DNA from: an uncultured Prevotellaceae bacterium
GTDB lineage: Bacteria > Bacteroidota > Bacteroidia > Bacteroidales > Bacteroidaceae
NCBI GenBank assembly: GCA_945865175.1
Contig: CAMBDA010000024.1
Span: forward strand, 1 to 48,755
Direction: 5' to 3'
DNA length: 48,755 bases
Shown here piece by piece: positions 1-7,770 of this stretch. Made by a program: the position numbers and the translations under genes. Under the pieces are notes generated by a model. That model did no database searches, was not told the DNA's origin, and saw only the letters and a list, made by a program, of their open reading frames with translations. Position 1 is the first letter of the stretch. Each line of letters opens with the position of its first letter.

Positions 1-1
1 A

Positions 2-79
2 TCCGCAGATGATATTTATGAACGACTAAAGTATAAGAAAATGCCCTTCAGAAAAATCAAAATCGAGAAAAGTTTGTAG
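2..79 (+). other. Possible C-terminal tail of a truncated gene at the window edge
   Basis: From base 2 an open frame runs 25 codons to a TAG at 77-79. It begins SADDIYERLKYKK and is rich in Lys, Arg and Ile, as the tail of a DNA- or RNA-binding protein might be. The start lies outside the window and I do not recognise the family. The region is more AT-rich than the rest of the window. A 25-codon open frame can arise by chance, so this is only a candidate partial gene. Confidence 0.15.
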
Positions 80-230
80 TACACAGCGCCGCAAATGAAA
101 AACGTAAAGTACTGGACAGCAGGAAAAACGGACAATTGAATATCAAACTTGGGTTAATGTTGCTTTCGACATAATACTACACGTTTTAATTGTTAATTAC
201 GTGTGAAGTAAATCTGTATCATGTCATCTG
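80..230. other. AT-rich gene-free stretch
   Basis: No credible coding frame is visible between the possible truncated tail and the purA terminator. The stretch is AT-rich. It holds an imperfect palindrome near 179-204 (ACACGT ... ACGTGT around an AATT-rich core) of unknown meaning. I see nothing else here. Confidence 0.5.
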
Positions 231-282
231 CCAAAACAAAAGCCGGGCGGAAACATGGCAATTACCGATGTTTCCGCCCGGC
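231..282 (-). terminator. Rho-independent terminator of purA
   Basis: A perfect 15-bp inverted repeat, GCCGGGCGGAAACAT (242-256) and its complement (268-282), encloses an 11-nt loop. On the minus strand, 17 bases beyond the purA stop, the stem is followed by a T-rich tract (TTTTGTTTTGG, 241-231). This is a textbook intrinsic terminator and marks the end of the fur-purA transcript. Confidence 0.92.
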
Positions 283-299
283 GGTTTGGGTGGTTATCT

Positions 300-1568
300 T
301 TACAGTTCGATGGTCTGTGCACGGTCGGGACCCACACTGACGATGGTGATGGGGACGTGGGTCTCGGCCTCGATGAAGGAGATGTAGGCCTTGAGCTCAG
401 CGGGGAACTGGTCGGCAGAGGTCATGGCGGTGAGGTCGGTGTTCCAGCCTGGAAGATCCTTGTAGACAGCCTGCCAGCCCTCGGTGTCGTAGGGCATGTC
501 GGTGGTGGTTTGGCCATCCTTGGTGTAGGCGATACATACGCGGATGGTGTCGAAGGTGTCGAGTACATCGCTCTTCATCATGATGAGCTGGGTGACACCG
601 TTGATCATGATGGCATACTTGAGGGCTACAAGGTCGAGCCAGCCACAGCGGCGGTTGCGGCCGGTGACTGCTCCGTACTCATGGCCAATCTCGCGAATCT
701 TGTCGCCTGTGGCATCGAACAGCTCTACGGGGAACGGACCACTGCCCACACGTGTGCTGTAGGCCTTGAAGATACCGTAAATCTCGCCAATGGTGTTGGG
801 AGCTACACCCAGACCGGTGCATACGCCACCGCTCACCGTATTGCTGCTGCTCACGTAGGGATAGGTGCCGTGGTCGATGTCGAGCATGGTGCCCTGGGCA
901 CCCTCGGCCAGCACGTTCTTGCCTTCGCGGAGCGCCTTGTTGATTTCCGTCTCTGTGTCGGAAAGCTTGAACTGGCGCATGTATTCCACGCCCTTCATCC
1001 ACAGCTGTTCCTCTTCGGTGATGTCGTAGCCGGTGAAATTGAGGTCGCGCAGAATCTGTTCGTGGCGGGCCTTGAGCGCCAGGTATTTCTCCTCGAAACG
1101 TTCCAGTATGTCTCCCACGCGCAGGCTGGTGCGGGCAGCCTTTTCGCTGTAGGTGGGGCCTATTCCCTTGCCGGTGGTGCCTACCTTGTTCTTGCCTTTG
1201 GCCGCCTCGTACGCCCTGTCTAGCAGGCGGTGGGTGGGCAGGATGAGATGGGCACGCTTGCTGATGTGCAGGCGGCTCTTGATGTCGTAGCCGGCGGCCT
1301 CCAGTTCCTTGGCTTCGGCCATGAACAGGTCGGGTGCAATGACGCATCCGTTGCCGATGATGTTGATTTTCCCTGTGTCGAAGATTCCCGAGGGAATGCT
1401 GCGGAGCACATACTTCTTCCCGTCGAAGATGATGGTGTGTCCTGCATTGGGACCACCGGCAAAACGGGCGACAATGTCATAGCGCGGTGTGAATACGTCC
1501 ACGACTTTGCCTTTTCCTTCGTCTCCGAAAACGATGCCTAGGAGGGCATCAACTTTTCCTTTTGTCAT
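300..1568 (-). CDS. purA: Adenylosuccinate synthetase
   Basis: 422 aa, the usual family length. It catalyses the GTP-dependent joining of IMP and aspartate to adenylosuccinate, the first committed step to AMP, in the cytosol. The N-terminal GTP/IMP loop GDEGKGK is at about residues 15-21, followed by NAGHT. Later comes the conserved block with STRVGSGPFPVEL and TGRNRRCGW, typical of PurA. The residues before the loop read GIVF rather than the common TQW/LQW type. The ATG overlaps the stop of the upstream Fur-like gene as ATGA, so the two are translationally coupled. A strong terminator lies just downstream. Identity is certain. Confidence 0.97.
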   Translation of the reverse strand: MTKGKVDALLGIVFGDEGKGKVVDVFTPRYDIVARFAGGPNAGHTIIFDGKKYVLRSIPSGIFDTGKINIIGNGCVIAPDLFMAEAKELEAAGYDIKSRLHISKRAHLILPTHRLLDRAYEAAKGKNKVGTTGKGIGPTYSEKAARTSLRVGDILERFEEKYLALKARHEQILRDLNFTGYDITEEEQLWMKGVEYMRQFKLSDTETEINKALREGKNVLAEGAQGTMLDIDHGTYPYVSSSNTVSGGVCTGLGVAPNTIGEIYGIFKAYSTRVGSGPFPVELFDATGDKIREIGHEYGAVTGRNRRCGWLDLVALKYAIMINGVTQLIMMKSDVLDTFDTIRVCIAYTKDGQTTTDMPYDTEGWQAVYKDLPGWNTDLTAMTSADQFPAELKAYISFIEAETHVPITIVSVGPDRAQTIEL

Positions 1569-2068
1569 ACTTGTTCAGATATGTGGTTTGAATTTTGTCT
1601 CTTGTTCCTTTCCTTGCGGTTGGCCATTTCGCAGCGCTTGCATGTGCCGTTGAGATAGAGCACCCGCTGGCAGATGGTAATCTTCCTGGACTTTACGGTG
1701 GCAATCACCTTCTCCATCTGTGGATGCCTGATGGCATGGATGCTGCCACACTGGGTGCATACGAGGTAGAGGTAAGGCCTGTCCTGTACACAGCATTCAT
1801 AGTGGGCGGCCCCAGGCAGGTTGTGCTTGATGAGCAGCCGGGCTTCCACAAAGAGGTCGATGATGTTGAACAGTGTGGAACGGCTCACCTGGAACTTGCC
1901 TTCGGCTCGCATCCTGTCGGCCAGTTGCTCCAGGGTGAAGATGTCATCGATACTGCATATGATGCGCAGGACCTCGTATCTTTCGGGGGTCTTGCGCCTA
2001 TATTGCTGAGCCAGAAAACTGTTCAGTTTCTCCTCGGCTTGCGTGTATAACTCGTCTCTGTTGCTCAT
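1565..2068 (-). CDS. Fur-family transcriptional regulator
   Basis: 167 aa from the ATG at 2068. A TTG 12 bases further upstream lies inside the -7 promoter element and is unlikely to be the start. The N-terminal winged helix contains VSRSTLFNIIDLF (about 61-73), matching the Fur recognition-helix region. Two CxxC pairs, C104/C107 and C143/C146, match the structural zinc site. The histidine-rich metal-sensing stretch that normally precedes the first CxxC is replaced by YECCVQDRPYLYLV, so the signal may not be iron or zinc. The 4-nt overlap with purA implies co-expression, so a link to purine or metal status is possible but inferred. The family call is firm; the ligand is unknown. Confidence 0.9.
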   Translation of the reverse strand: MSNRDELYTQAEEKLNSFLAQQYRRKTPERYEVLRIICSIDDIFTLEQLADRMRAEGKFQVSRSTLFNIIDLFVEARLLIKHNLPGAAHYECCVQDRPYLYLVCTQCGSIHAIRHPQMEKVIATVKSRKITICQRVLYLNGTCKRCEMANRKERNKRQNSNHISEQV

Positions 2069-2077
2069 CTGTGCCCA

Positions 2078-2085
2078 CAAAGGTA
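2078..2085 (-). promoter_or_regulatory. -7 promoter element for fur-purA
   Basis: TACCTTTG on the minus strand matches the Bacteroidetes -7 consensus TAnnTTTG. It lies 9 bases before the ATG at 2068, so the transcript leader would be very short. The upstream 40 bases are AT-rich. No clear -33 TTTG was seen. Confidence 0.6.
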
Positions 2086-2131
2086 ATTATTTTATTTCAA
2101 TGTAGGGTAATAAATGCCCAAGTTTTTCGGG

Positions 2132-2701
2132 TTATTCTGCTTTGTTGGTCGGATTGGGTAATCTTTCCAGCACAGAAGTGATGGCTTTGCGCAGTGGAAG
2201 GCTCGCTTCGGGCATGGATGCTTCGGCCTGGTCTCTGAGTTCGTCGAGGGTCGGCTGGTTGAACTGTTCTCCTCGGGCCAGCAACCTGGAGATGATGAGG
2301 AAACCGCACAACTGGCGCATGGTGTGGTCGCTGGCAATCCAGCAGAAGGCTGTGTCGGCAGCCCACTGGGTGTGGGAAAAGAGTTGCTGCACGGCTATCT
2401 GCGCTATCTCGGCGGTGGGCATCTCGTCGGTCCATATCTCGGCAATTTCTGCCAGACATTCGGCAGGCGGCATGAGCATGGTGGCCAGAATCTTGCACTC
2501 ACGTGAAGACTCGTTCCACAGAGCCTGTGCCAGCCGGCGGTCTGCACGGAACTCGCGGGCAATCTCCTGCAGACGGGGAAGTTCCACGCCGAAGATGAGC
2601 TTATAGGGCATGCCGGCTTGCCGCATCTGGGCAGCCACCACTCCGTTCATGGCAGCCCGCAGCTCCAGCTTTATTTCCTTTATCGTGTCTTGTGTAGTCA
2701 T
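2132..2701 (-). CDS. DNA alkylation repair (AlkD-like HEAT-repeat) family protein
   Basis: 189 aa from the ATG at 2701; the frame stays open further upstream only as an overlap with the peptidase gene. The protein is helical throughout, with MTTQDTIKEIKLELRAAMNG at the start and FGVELPRLQEIARE near 38-51. It resembles the Bacteroidales proteins annotated as DNA alkylation repair enzymes, whose HEAT-like repeats cradle damaged DNA. I cannot verify catalytic residues by eye. The start overlaps the DPP III stop as ATGA, so it is the last gene of the araC-type/dpp3/alkD-like operon. Family assignment is fairly good; glycosylase activity is inferred. Confidence 0.75.
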   Translation of the reverse strand: MTTQDTIKEIKLELRAAMNGVVAAQMRQAGMPYKLIFGVELPRLQEIAREFRADRRLAQALWNESSRECKILATMLMPPAECLAEIAEIWTDEMPTAEIAQIAVQQLFSHTQWAADTAFCWIASDHTMRQLCGFLIISRLLARGEQFNQPTLDELRDQAEASMPEASLPLRKAITSVLERLPNPTNKAE

Positions 2702-4677
2702 CTTGTTGAATGGGATAGTGTGGCGTATTGTTCGCTGTATCGCAGCATCTGCTGGTCGTAGGGCTCGCCGTAGGTCACCTGTATGTCTGTGATGTGTCCT
2801 TGCCCGTCGGTCTGCGCCTCGTAGCGCGGGTTGATGAAGCCCTTGTAGGGAGCCAGATGAAGTGCCTGATAGCGCTGGCGTATCTCCTGATGGAGTGGGG
2901 CATCCACCTGTACACCGTAGGTCTCCACCAGCAGGCGTGCGGCTTCGTAGTCCCCTTCGCTCTTGATGCGTTGCACCTCGGCCAGCAGTGTGCCGAAGGC
3001 AGTACGGAGGGCCGGGTAGTCGGTGACCTTCACATAGGTCTTTCCTTCCCGCTTCACCATTCTGGCAGCTTCCGGCGCGTGGGCCAGTGTCCATCTGGCG
3101 ATGAGCGCCCTGTTGCGCATGTGGGCTTCTTCTATCTGGTGGCCCGGCTCAATGCGGACAAGCTGGGATATCAGTCCGTTCATCATGTAGGTGTAATACT
3201 GTGCCTGATAGGCTTCCTTGCAGGGAAGCAGGCCCAACTGCAGCATCTTCTTGTCGGCGATATAGTAGAGGCCGAACAGGTCGGCACGTGCTTCTTCGAT
3301 GGTGCTGCTGTAAGCCTTCAGCGCGTCAGGGTCCACGCCGGGTCTCAGCCGTCCGCTTCCGTGCCCCAGACATTCGTGAAGGTCGGTATGGAGGCTGTCG
3401 CAGCAGGCATTGTACTGGGTGACCATCTGCAGTGTGGCCTCGTCTATGACAAACTCCTTGAGCATGCCGCCGGTCTTGGCTGCTTCGTCGTAGGCATGGA
3501 TGAGGTTGCCGATGGTGACGCTCTTGCTGCCATGCTCGCTGCGAATCCAGTTGCTGTTGGGGAGATTGATGCCTATGGCACTGCTGGGGTACAGGTCGCC
3601 GCCCAGCATGGCAGCTGTGACCACGCTGGCCGACACGCCTTTGCACACGGGCTTCCTGTAGGCAGGGTTGATGGGCGAATGGTCTTCAAACCATTGTGCG
3701 TTGTCGCTCAGTTTCTGTGCCCTGGTGCTGGCCTCGGCATCCGTGAAATAAGCATAGCCTTCCCAGCTGGCCTTCAGTCCCAGTGGGTCGCCATACACCT
3801 CGGTGAAACCGTTCACGAAATCCACCTGGCTGGCTGTGTCGGCCACCCATTCGATGGCATAGCGGTCGAAGGTGTGCAGGTCGCCCGTGCGGTAGAAACT
3901 GATGAGTGTGCTGATGACGGCCTTTTGCTGCTCGTTCTCGGCGTAGGGGAGGGCGGCCTGCAACATCCGGATGATGTGGTCAATGGCCTTCCCGTACAAT
4001 CCTCCGCTGCGATAGGTGTCCTCGGCCAGCCTGCCGTCGGCCCGTCTCACAAGCCGGCTGTTCATGCCATGCATGACGGGTCTGTCCGGGTCGCCGTCTT
4101 TTTTCTGTCGGGTGTAGAACTGCTCGGCCTCCTGCTGTGTGATGCCTTCCTCGTAGTAGTTACAGGCAGAGGTGAGCAGCAGGTCCTCCCCGTCGGCCTG
4201 GTTCACACGCTTGGCCAGGATGTGGGGAGAGAAGATGATGGGGCAGAGCGTATCCAGCAGATGGGCCACCGTTTGCCCCTCGGCTAGTTTCAGGACACCG
4301 GGCGGGAGTTGGGAGGCCGCCTGGCGCAGGAAGGCCTCGCTGAAGGCCGGTATGATTTTCTGACAACCATAATGATGATGAATGCCGGAGGAAAACCACA
4401 CCCGCTTCAGATAGACCGTGAAGTCCTGGAACTCCTGCTCGGTGCGGTCGCCTGCGTAATGCTTATAGATGGCTTCGAGCAGATTCCTGACGGGCAGATT
4501 GCATCGGCAGTTCTGGTCCCACAGGATATCGCGCCCCCACAGGGCAGCCTCGCTCAGATAGTAGATGAGACATTTCTGGCGCAGAGTCAGCTGGTCGAAG
4601 CCTTTCACCTGATAGCGCAACAGCTGAAGGTCGGCAAATTTTTCGTCGGTGAAAACAAATGTGTCTTGTATGGACAT
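2698..4677 (-). CDS. Dipeptidyl peptidase III (M49 zinc metallopeptidase)
   Basis: 659 aa, close to other bacterial M49 enzymes. These release N-terminal dipeptides from short peptides. The zinc motif HECLGH is at residues 434-439, with the third-ligand motif EEARAD at 461-466; both are diagnostic for family M49. No signal peptide or lipobox is seen at the N-terminus (MSIQDTFVFTDEKF), so the enzyme is probably cytosolic. The gene follows the AraC-type regulator by 10 bases and overlaps the next gene by 4 bases. A role in final peptide breakdown fits an amino-acid- and peptide-fermenting gut or oral bacterium, but that is inference. Confidence 0.93.
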   Translation of the reverse strand: MSIQDTFVFTDEKFADLQLLRYQVKGFDQLTLRQKCLIYYLSEAALWGRDILWDQNCRCNLPVRNLLEAIYKHYAGDRTEQEFQDFTVYLKRVWFSSGIHHHYGCQKIIPAFSEAFLRQAASQLPPGVLKLAEGQTVAHLLDTLCPIIFSPHILAKRVNQADGEDLLLTSACNYYEEGITQQEAEQFYTRQKKDGDPDRPVMHGMNSRLVRRADGRLAEDTYRSGGLYGKAIDHIIRMLQAALPYAENEQQKAVISTLISFYRTGDLHTFDRYAIEWVADTASQVDFVNGFTEVYGDPLGLKASWEGYAYFTDAEASTRAQKLSDNAQWFEDHSPINPAYRKPVCKGVSASVVTAAMLGGDLYPSSAIGINLPNSNWIRSEHGSKSVTIGNLIHAYDEAAKTGGMLKEFVIDEATLQMVTQYNACCDSLHTDLHECLGHGSGRLRPGVDPDALKAYSSTIEEARADLFGLYYIADKKMLQLGLLPCKEAYQAQYYTYMMNGLISQLVRIEPGHQIEEAHMRNRALIARWTLAHAPEAARMVKREGKTYVKVTDYPALRTAFGTLLAEVQRIKSEGDYEAARLLVETYGVQVDAPLHQEIRQRYQALHLAPYKGFINPRYEAQTDGQGHITDIQVTYGEPYDQQMLRYSEQYATLSHSTR

Positions 4678-4687
4678 CGGCTGGGGC

Positions 4688-5170
4688 TTATAGGTCTTCC
4701 GCTTCGGTCGTTTTCTGGCTTCTCATTCTCCTTTCGTCCAGCAGGTCTCTTTCCAGCTGGATGGCATGGGTCAGGCGGTATTCTTTGGGGGTGACACCGC
4801 AACGGTTGAAGAAGGCTGTGTAGAACGACTGGCGGTTGCTGAATCCGGCCATGGCAGAAATCTCTTCCAGCTTGAGCTTGTTGAAATGGATGTCCTTGAG
4901 CATGTATTTCACATCCATAATGCGATAGTCGTTAATGAGTTGTGAATAGTTCTGGTGGAATCTGAGATTGATGATGGCACTGATGTATCGCGAGTTCAGG
5001 CCCAGGTCCTTGGCCAGGTCTTTTGCATAATAGTTGGGGTCGCGGTATTTCTTCTCTACCACAAGTCTCTGCATGATTTTCTCGAAAACCTCGTCCATGG
5101 CCTTCGGGCTGAGCAGGATTTGGTAGTGAGGCGTGTAGGTCTCTTTGTTCTGTGAATCTGTCTTTGCCAT
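4688..5170 (-). CDS. AraC-family transcriptional regulator (DNA-binding domain only)
   Basis: 160 aa. The C-terminal two-thirds is an AraC-type double helix-turn-helix: YYAKDLAKDLGLNSRYISAI forms the first HTH and LEEISAMAGFSNRQSFYTAF the second, followed by VTPKEYR. Only about 45 residues precede the HTH, so there is no classical ligand-binding domain. A partner protein, or regulation by abundance, would be needed. It is first in an operon with DPP III and the alkylation-repair protein, 10 bases before the peptidase gene. Whether it controls that operon is unknown. The ATG at 5170 follows a -7 element by about 40 bases. Confidence 0.88.
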   Translation of the reverse strand: MAKTDSQNKETYTPHYQILLSPKAMDEVFEKIMQRLVVEKKYRDPNYYAKDLAKDLGLNSRYISAIINLRFHQNYSQLINDYRIMDVKYMLKDIHFNKLKLEEISAMAGFSNRQSFYTAFFNRCGVTPKEYRLTHAIQLERDLLDERRMRSQKTTEAEDL

Positions 5171-5211
5171 AATTTTGGTGTGTATGATTTAGGTTGGTGT
5201 AAATATTTTTG

Positions 5212-5219
5212 CAAAGATA
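5212..5219 (-). promoter_or_regulatory. -7 promoter element for the AraC-type/DPP III operon
   Basis: TATCTTTG on the minus strand matches TAnnTTTG, about 41 bases before the AraC-type gene start. It is back-to-back with the recQ promoter about 45 bases away, so the two share a short control region. Confidence 0.55.
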
Positions 5220-5264
5220 TATATTTTTCTGCTAACATCATTTTATTTTTTGATGAAAAAATGT

Positions 5265-5272
5265 TAACTTTG
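5265..5272 (+). promoter_or_regulatory. -7 promoter element for recQ
   Basis: TAACTTTG matches TAnnTTTG, 19 bases before the recQ ATG. The sequence around it (about 5233-5267) also holds a dyad, TAACATCA ... TGATG ... ATGTTA, which could be an operator shared with the divergent AraC-type gene. Confidence 0.6.
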
Positions 5273-5291
5273 CATCAATAATGACAAAAAA

Positions 5292-7118
5292 ATGGAGAAA
5301 ATACTCAAGCACTACTTTGGATATGATACTTTTCGGCCACTTCAGCGCGAAATTGTGGAATGGCTGATGCAGGGAAAGGATGCGTTGGTGCTGATGCCTA
5401 CTGGTGCCGGAAAGAGCATCTGCTACCAGGTGCCCGCATTGATGATGAGGGGCATGACAGTGGTGGTGTCTCCGCTCATTTCCCTGATGAAGGACCAGGT
5501 GCAGTCGTTGGTTTCGTGTGGCATTGTAGCCCGTGCGCTCAATACAGGAGTGAGCGAGGCCGAAAACCAGGAAACGCGTCGCGAGTGTCTGGAGGGTAAG
5601 GTGAAGATCCTGTACGTGTCGCCCGAACGCTTGCTGGCGGATTTGGATTTTTTCAAGAATGCGGTGCCGGAGGTGAGCCTTTTTGCCATTGACGAGGCGC
5701 ATTGCATATCCAGCTGGGGACATGATTTCCGTCCCGAATATGCCCAGCTGGATGTGTTGCGTGCCCAGTTTCCTGGGGTGCCTATCGTAGCCCTTACGGC
5801 CACGGCGGACAAGGTGACCCGGCTGGACATCCTGAAACAACTCAACCTCCCTGATGCGCGCATGTTCATATCCTCGTTTGACCGTCCCAACCTGAGCCTG
5901 GAAGTGCGGCGAGGACTGGATGCACGGCAGAAGCGCATGGCCATCATGCAGTTTTTGCTCCGCCATCCAGACGACTGTGGCATCATCTATTGCCTGAGTC
6001 GTGCCGCAGTGGACGACCTTGCAGCCTATCTGTGCGACCACAAGGTGTCGGCAGCAGCCTATCATGCAGGGCTCTCGGCCGAGGAACGCAGTGCCACGCA
6101 GGACGCTTTCCTGTGTGACCGTGTGCAGGTGGTGTGTGCCACCGTAGCCTTCGGGATGGGCATCAACAAGAGCAATGTGCGTTTTGTCATCCATTACAAC
6201 ATGCCCAAGAGCATTGAGAACTTTTATCAGGAAATCGGGCGTGCGGGCCGTGATGGATTGCCTTCCGAGACCTTGCTGTTCTACAATGCCGGTGACATTG
6301 TGCAGCTGAGCCATTTTGCGGAGAACAGCGGACAGCGCGAAATCAACATGGAACGCCTGCGCCGTATGCGCGAATATGCCGAAGCCGATGTGTGCCGCCG
6401 GCGTATCCTGCTCAACTATTTTGGCGAACCGTCGACCCGGGACTGTGGGCATTGCGATGTGTGCCATCATCCGCCACAGCGCTTTGACGGGACTGTGCTG
6501 GTACAGAAGGCACTGAGTGCCATTGTGCGCTGCGAGGAGAACATTGGCATGCGCACGGTGGTGGATGTGCTGTGCGGTCTGTTCAGCAGCGAGGTGAAGG
6601 CCAGGCATCTGTTTGAGGTGAAGACGTTCGGAGCAGGACGGGAGGTGCCCCTGCGCGACTGGAACGATTATCTGCTGCAGATGCTGCAGATGGGCATGGT
6701 GGAAATCCTGTATGACAGGCACAATCACCTGCATGTGACGGAGGCAGGGTGGCGTGTGCTGAGGGGTGAGGAAAAGGTGATGCTTTCGGTGGTTCACCAT
6801 GAGGAGAAGACGAAGGCCCGTGACAGGAAGGGAAAGAAGACAAAAGCCGCCCCTTTGCTGGGACTGTCCGTTGCGCCCATGTCCGGGCAGGAAGATGTGG
6901 CACTTTTCGAGCACTTGCGCCAGCTGCGGAGCCGTTTGGCACAGGAGCAGCAGTTGCCACCGTATATCATCTTTTCGGACAAGGTGTTGCATCTGCTGGC
7001 CACATCACGTCCGTCCACACTGGAGGAGTTTGGCAATGTCAGCGGTATAGGAGAATACAAGTGTCAGAAGTATGGCACCTTGTTCCTGAAGGAGATTGCC
7101 TCCCATGTGAAGGGATGA
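5292..7118 (+). CDS. recQ: ATP-dependent DNA helicase RecQ
   Basis: 608 aa, the normal length of bacterial RecQ. It unwinds DNA 3' to 5' in recombination and fork repair. Walker A PTGAGKS is at 36-42, the DEAH box at 134-137, and motif VI QEIGRAGRDG at 313-322. The zinc-binding cysteines are C368, C385, C388 and C391, followed by a winged helix and a C-terminal HRDC domain (about 530-605, with SGIGEYKCQKYG). All expected domains are present. The ATG at 5292 is preferred over the out-of-frame ATG at 5281. The gene converges on the thiamine operon with a single base between stops and no visible terminator. Confidence 0.97.
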   Translation: MEKILKHYFGYDTFRPLQREIVEWLMQGKDALVLMPTGAGKSICYQVPALMMRGMTVVVSPLISLMKDQVQSLVSCGIVARALNTGVSEAENQETRRECLEGKVKILYVSPERLLADLDFFKNAVPEVSLFAIDEAHCISSWGHDFRPEYAQLDVLRAQFPGVPIVALTATADKVTRLDILKQLNLPDARMFISSFDRPNLSLEVRRGLDARQKRMAIMQFLLRHPDDCGIIYCLSRAAVDDLAAYLCDHKVSAAAYHAGLSAEERSATQDAFLCDRVQVVCATVAFGMGINKSNVRFVIHYNMPKSIENFYQEIGRAGRDGLPSETLLFYNAGDIVQLSHFAENSGQREINMERLRRMREYAEADVCRRRILLNYFGEPSTRDCGHCDVCHHPPQRFDGTVLVQKALSAIVRCEENIGMRTVVDVLCGLFSSEVKARHLFEVKTFGAGREVPLRDWNDYLLQMLQMGMVEILYDRHNHLHVTEAGWRVLRGEEKVMLSVVHHEEKTKARDRKGKKTKAAPLLGLSVAPMSGQEDVALFEHLRQLRSRLAQEQQLPPYIIFSDKVLHLLATSRPSTLEEFGNVSGIGEYKCQKYGTLFLKEIASHVKG

Positions 7119-7119
7119 A

Positions 7120-7770
7120 TCAGTAGGCCAGATAGACGAGAAAGGGGATGCGGGCCTTGAACGAGAGGTGAGGGACTACGGCTTCGTTGAGCGTGCCCTG
7201 CCACCATGCCGTCAGTCGTTCGGGCAGCGGGTACTTGACCCCTTCGGCTTCAATGGGTCCGTCGCCCATGGCAAAGACGGATAGCTGGCTTCCCGGGCAC
7301 ACTGTGCATCGGAGTTGCAGGCTGCCATCGGGGAAAGGGCATGGTGTCATGAATACACCATAGTCGGTATACATACGCACGTCCATGCCCATCTGCTGAT
7401 AGTCGGCCAGATGGGAAATGTTGCCCAGGGTGTGGTCTTCGCGTCGGCCGGTGGCACCCACGTATGCAACGCGCCTGATGCCCTTCTCATAGAGTAGACG
7501 GGTGGCTTTTGTCTGGTCGTTGGTCTCCTGTTCGGTAATGTGTATGAACCGTGGACCCAGTTGTTCCCTCAGTGGCAGTGGCAGGGAATCCCCGTCGCCC
7601 ACGGCATACCATGGCAGTCGGCCTTCGCGCTGCATGTATTCGGCGGTTGCGCCGTCGCAGCATACCACGTGCCTGGCATCACGGAGCAAGTGCAGGGGCA
7701 GCGCGTGGGTGGGATAGTCACCTGCACACAGTACTACGGCCTGCGGCTTCCATTCATCATGTGTTTCCAT
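7120..7770 (-). CDS. Thiamine pyrophosphokinase
   Basis: 216 aa from the ATG at 7770 (METHDEWKPQAVVLCAG). It transfers pyrophosphate from ATP to thiamine, giving TPP in the cytosol. Family signatures seen are GDGDSLP (about 58-64), QETNDQTKA (81-89) and GATGRREDHTLGN (105-117). It is the last gene of the riboswitch-controlled operon with the TonB receptor and PnuT, the known Bacteroidetes thiamine-salvage set. The start lies 37 bases inside pnuT in another frame, so translation is probably coupled. Confidence 0.93.
   Translation of the reverse strand: METHDEWKPQAVVLCAGDYPTHALPLHLLRDARHVVCCDGATAEYMQREGRLPWYAVGDGDSLPLPLREQLGPRFIHITEQETNDQTKATRLLYEKGIRRVAYVGATGRREDHTLGNISHLADYQQMGMDVRMYTDYGVFMTPCPFPDGSLQLRCTVCPGSQLSVFAMGDGPIEAEGVKYPLPERLTAWWQGTLNEAVVPHLSFKARIPFLVYLAY

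Noticed and set aside
179..204. Imperfect palindrome ACACGT ... ACGTGT as an attachment site or operator
   Set aside because: Three unpaired bases, no direct repeats nearby and no adjacent integrase or gene start.
2069..2080. TTG start giving the Fur-like protein four more residues
   Set aside because: The TTG is part of the -7 promoter element; the ATG at 2068 is the sensible start.
5238..6992. Long open frame antisense to recQ (about 584 codons)
   Set aside because: recQ has every expected motif; the antisense product is His/Gln-rich with no domain.
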